Source of the DNA: Spirochaetota bacterium
GTDB taxonomy: Bacteria > Spirochaetota > Spirochaetia > DSM-27196 > PWMO01
Direction: 5' to 3'
DNA length: 9,233 bases
Assembly: GCA_009908925.1 (NCBI GenBank)
Contig: JAAAOH010000131.1
Span: forward strand, 1-9,233
The notes under the pieces were generated by a model that worked only from the letters and a program-made list of their open reading frames with translations, was not told where the DNA came from and did not search any database. Below are positions 6,724 through 9,233 of the stretch, one piece after another (within the stretch, counting starts at the first letter, position 1; each line of letters starts with the position of its first letter). The position numbers were made by a program, and so were the translations under genes.

Positions 6724-8052
6724 ATGCAGAAAGTCCATAGCAAGATCGAATCCATTGCCGGAAACGTCATCACGGTTACCGCGACCGGCGTTCGCTACGG
6801 GCATCTCGCCCAGGTCAAGTCGGGTCACGGGAACAGCCTCGCCGAGGTCATACAGCTGAATCGGGACAAGGTCTCCCTGCAGGTGTTCGCGGGCGGTCGT
6901 GGTATCTCCACCGGCGACGAGGTCGTTTTCCTCGGCCATCCCATGGAGGTGTCGTTTTCCGACAACCTGATGGGCCGCATTTTCGACGGAAGTGGCGTGC
7001 CGCGCGACAACGGCCCGGCTCTCGAGGAGAACCTGATCGAGATCGCCGGCCCCTCGGTCAATCCGGCGCGCCGTATCATTCCGAGAAACATGATTCGGAC
7101 CAACATTCCGATGATTGATGTGTTCAACAGTCTCGTGGAATCACAGAAGCTTCCGATTTTCTCGGTCTCCGGTGAGCCGTATAACCCGCTGCTCGCCCGG
7201 ATCGCCATGCAGGCGGAGGTCGATCTCATCATCCTCGGTGGCATCGGGCTGAAGTACGACGACTATCTCTACTTCCGCGACACCCTCGAGGAAGGCGGCG
7301 CGCTGTCGCGAACGATCTTTTTCGTGCACACCGCATCCGACCCCGTCGTCGAGAGTATTCTCGTGCCGGATGTATCGCTCGCGGTGGCCGAACGCTTCGC
7401 GCTGCAGGGCAAAAAGGTACTGGTGCTCCTCACCGACATGACGAACTTTGCGGACAGCCTCAAGGAAATCGCCATCACGCAGGAGCAGGTTCCCTCGAAC
7501 CGCGGCTATCCCGGTGATCTCTACAGCCAGCTTGCCGCCCGCTACGAGAAGGCGGTCGACTTCGAGGGAGCCGGGTCCATCACGGTTCTCGCGGCCACTA
7601 CCATGCCCGGTGACGACGTTACCCATCCGGTGCCGGACAACACCGGCTATATCACGGAGGGACAGTACTACCTGAGAAACGGCCGTATCGAGCCCTTCGG
7701 GTCGCTGTCCCGGCTCAAGCAGTTCGTCAACAAAGACACCCGCGAGGACCATCGTGCGCTCATGGACGGCATGATCAACCTCTACGCCTCTTACAATGAG
7801 ACGCAGGAGAAGCGCTCTATGGGCTTCCGCATGAGCGAGTGGGACAACAAGCTGTTGAAATACGGTGAGCTCTTCGAAGCTCAAATGATGAACCTTACGG
7901 TGAATATCCCACTCGAGACCGCCCTCGATCGCGGATGGGAGATTCTCGCGGAGTGCTTCGAGCCGGAGGAGACCGGGCAGCGTACCCAGCTCCTCGAGAA
8001 GTTCTGGCCCAAGCGCGAGCAGGTTGGAGCAGCAGAGCATGGCGAAGGTTAA
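6724..8052 (+). CDS. atpB: V/A-type ATPase non-catalytic subunit B
   Basis: This 442-residue B subunit alternates with A in the ATPase head and lends an arginine to the catalytic site. The P-loop region reads SVSGEPYNPLLARIA, with SGEPYN at 149-154. It lacks the GKT of an active Walker A, as expected for B. The family segment SNRGYPGDLYSQLAARYEKA has Arg260. SLSRL at 327-331 places Arg330 where the arginine finger of B subunits is expected. Other hallmarks are LTDMTNFADSLKEI and TMPGDDVTHPVPDNTGYITEGQ. The length is slightly short of many archaeal B subunits, and the stretch between ITEGQ and SLSRL looks compact. The ATG at 6724 follows GAGG (6711-6714) at 9-base spacing. The 3' end overlaps the subunit D gene by 14 bases. 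Confidence 0.98.
   Translation: MQKVHSKIESIAGNVITVTATGVRYGHLAQVKSGHGNSLAEVIQLNRDKVSLQVFAGGRGISTGDEVVFLGHPMEVSFSDNLMGRIFDGSGVPRDNGPALEENLIEIAGPSVNPARRIIPRNMIRTNIPMIDVFNSLVESQKLPIFSVSGEPYNPLLARIAMQAEVDLIILGGIGLKYDDYLYFRDTLEEGGALSRTIFFVHTASDPVVESILVPDVSLAVAERFALQGKKVLVLLTDMTNFADSLKEIAITQEQVPSNRGYPGDLYSQLAARYEKAVDFEGAGSITVLAATTMPGDDVTHPVPDNTGYITEGQYYLRNGRIEPFGSLSRLKQFVNKDTREDHRALMDGMINLYASYNETQEKRSMGFRMSEWDNKLLKYGELFEAQMMNLTVNIPLETALDRGWEILAECFEPEETGQRTQLLEKFWPKREQVGAAEHGEG
8026..8029 (+). promoter_or_regulatory. Shine-Dalgarno site for atpD inside atpB
   Basis: GGAG lies 9 bases before the ATG at 8039, inside the last codons of atpB. A TTG at 8024 in the same frame overlaps this site and has no ribosome-binding site of its own at useful distance, so ATG 8039 is taken as the start of subunit D. 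Confidence 0.8.
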
Positions 8053-8638
8053 GCTTACAAAGAACGAGCTCAGAAACCAGAAAGACCAGCTCAAGCGATT
8101 TCAGCGCTACCTCCCGACGCTGCAGCTGAAGAAGCAGCAGCTGCAGATGGTCATCCGCCAGATCGAGGCCCAGGAGGCAAAGAAGCGCGAGGAGCGCGAT
8201 GATCTGCAGAAGCGCATCAATGCCTGGGTCGATGTGTTCGGTGAGGATCTGGGGCTCGAGGAGCTGGTCACGGTGAGCAACGTCGAGACCAGCACCGGCA
8301 ACATCGCCGGTATCGACATACCCGTGTTCGAGAGCATGGAGTACGAGGACATCGACTGGGATCTCTTTGCGATGCCGGTGTGGGTGGATGCCGCGGTGGA
8401 GCGCGTCAAGGAGCTCGTTTCGGCGGACGCCGAGCTCGAGATCCTCCAGGAGCAGCACCGCCTCATTTCCGAGGAGCTTCGGGTAACCACCCAACGGGTG
8501 AATCTCTTCGAGAAGGTGAAGATTCCCGAGGCAAAGGAAAACATCCGCCAGATCCGGATCTATCTCGGCGATCAGCAGACGGCCGAGGTCGTTCGCGGAA
8601 AGATCGCGAAAAAGAAGATCGAGGCGAAGGGAGAGTAG
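8039..8638 (+). CDS. atpD: V/A-type ATPase subunit D (central rotor shaft)
   Basis: This 199-residue subunit D is the counterpart of F-type gamma. It forms the coiled-coil axle inside the A3B3 head and passes rotation to the membrane ring. The N-terminal helix begins with VKLTKNELRNQK and continues with YLPTLQLKKQQLQ. A less conserved middle part (about 70-130) contains the acidic EYEDIDWDLF. The C-terminal helix carries the family signature RVNLFEKVKIPEAKENIR, then IRIYLGDQQTAEVVRGKIAKKK. Length is typical of the family. It overlaps atpB by 14 bases, with its ribosome-binding site inside atpB, so its translation is probably tied to that of B. In other V/A-ATPases D binds subunit F at the foot of the shaft, and no F gene is seen here. 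Confidence 0.97.
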   Translation: MAKVKLTKNELRNQKDQLKRFQRYLPTLQLKKQQLQMVIRQIEAQEAKKREERDDLQKRINAWVDVFGEDLGLEELVTVSNVETSTGNIAGIDIPVFESMEYEDIDWDLFAMPVWVDAAVERVKELVSADAELEILQEQHRLISEELRVTTQRVNLFEKVKIPEAKENIRQIRIYLGDQQTAEVVRGKIAKKKIEAKGE

Positions 8639-8641
8639 GGC

Positions 8642-9233
8642 ATGATCGAGAAGATGAAGAAAGTATCGGTCCTCGCTCTCGACTCCAGGCGGCAGCAGGT
8701 CGTCTCACAGATGCAGGATGCCGGCGTATTTCACCTCGAGGTCGAGCAGAAGGAGAGTGACGACCTCGCGGAGCTGCGCGAGCAACGGGCGTACGTGGAG
8801 CGCGCGACGATGGTCCTGCCAAGACAACGCCCCGAGGGAGTGGAGGCCGAGGCCGAGGAGTACAGTTTCGAGGGGGCTCTGAGCACGGCCAAATACCTCA
8901 ACGAAATAGCGGAGCGTCGTCGGGAGCTCGAGGATCGCCTCGATCAGCTACTGCGCGAGGAGCTGCGTCTCCTCCCGTGGGGTGATTTCGCCCCCGAGGA
9001 CCTCGACGAGCTGCGCCGGTGGGACGTGGACATCCAGCTCTACACGGTGACGCAGAAGCAGTTCAAGAACGTGTCCGCGCGACGGCTCTTCGTGATCAGC
9101 CGCAGCAACGGACAGGTGTATTTCGCCGTCGCCTACCGCGAGGGCGAGGAGCGGCTCGAGCTCACGCCGGTGTCCCTGCCGGAGCGGCGACTTGCCGATA
9201 TCCGGTCCGATATCGAGGAAAAGCGCGGCGCCC
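8642..9233 (+). CDS. atpI: V/A-type ATPase subunit I, N-terminal part (3' truncated by window)
   Basis: The frame is open from the ATG at 8642 to the window edge, about 197 residues. The start MIEKMKKVSVLALDSRRQQVVSQMQDAGVFHLEVEQ carries the subunit I pattern (MxKVxLL near the start, then L-Q-x-x-GVxHL). Subunit I is the membrane stator subunit, with a cytosolic arm that joins the peripheral stalk and a membrane half forming the ion half-channels. Only the cytosolic arm is visible: a first globular lobe, a charged coiled coil (about 85-115) and part of the second lobe. The full protein is usually 600 residues or more, so the ion-channel half lies outside. The ribosome-binding site GGGAG (8629-8633) overlaps the end of the D gene at 8-base spacing. 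An in-frame ATG at 8654 is a weaker alternative. Confidence 0.93.
   Translation, partial: MIEKMKKVSVLALDSRRQQVVSQMQDAGVFHLEVEQKESDDLAELREQRAYVERATMVLPRQRPEGVEAEAEEYSFEGALSTAKYLNEIAERRRELEDRLDQLLREELRLLPWGDFAPEDLDELRRWDVDIQLYTVTQKQFKNVSARRLFVISRSNGQVYFAVAYREGEERLELTPVSLPERRLADIRSDIEEKRGA

Noticed and set aside
7159..7190. Loss of the Walker A motif in atpB as a sign of inactivation
   Set aside because: Non-catalytic B subunits normally lack a working GKT motif; the other B hallmarks, including Arg330 in SLSRL, are intact.
7141..8094. A 317-codon open frame on the - strand opposite atpB
   Set aside because: It mirrors the codon bias of a clearly real ATPase subunit gene and has no domain or ribosome-binding support.
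8380..8760. A 126-codon + strand frame across the D/I junction
   Set aside because: It is out of frame with two well-supported ATPase genes and its translation is low-complexity Arg/Gly-rich sequence typical of a shifted frame.
1..9233. CRISPR arrays, tRNA or rRNA genes, insertion sequences, phage or defence genes
   Set aside because: No regularly spaced repeats, cloverleaf-like segments, terminal inverted repeats or transposase/integrase motifs were seen. Nearly all of the window is filled by housekeeping genes in one direction.

Overview
The window is GC-rich and densely coded, with every gene on the + strand. It looks like part of a spirochaete chromosome (Spirochaetota). The main reason is the V/A-type ATPase operon order: subunit E, a DUF2764 protein, A, B, D, then I. 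From memory, this is the layout in Treponema and Borrelia. I also recall a mutS2 gene and a small hypothetical gene lying just before the ATPase genes in Borrelia. The assignment rests on gene order and remembered protein families, not on a database search.

Layout. Positions 1-150 are the 3' tail of an unidentified gene, which overlaps the start of mutS2 (147-2552) by 4 bases. MutS2 is complete: ATPase core, KOW-like segment and C-terminal Smr domain, with an unusual polyglycine linker before Smr. A small lipoprotein gene (about 2575-3186, non-ATG start) and an acidic 132-residue protein (3217-3615) follow closely. A 92-base gap (3616-3707) is the only sizeable non-coding stretch. It holds a plausible extended -10 promoter and a short ATCGAT inverted repeat. 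The ATPase operon then runs off the window: E (3708-4328), DUF2764 (4335-4898), A (4936-6708), B (6724-8052), D (8039-8638) and the N-terminal part of I (8642-9233).

How the genes work together. A and B form the catalytic hexamer, D the central shaft, E the peripheral stalk, and I the membrane stator. The proteolipid ring (K) would be expected downstream. No recognisable gene for subunit C, F or G/H lies among the cytosolic subunit genes. The DUF2764 protein sits in that set and is the best candidate for a missing rotor or collar part. Genes are spaced by 4 to 37 bases or overlap, and most have clear Shine-Dalgarno sites, so translational coupling is likely. A possible six-codon leader ORF ends exactly on the atpA start codon. 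No RNA genes, CRISPR arrays, insertion sequences or tRNAs were seen.
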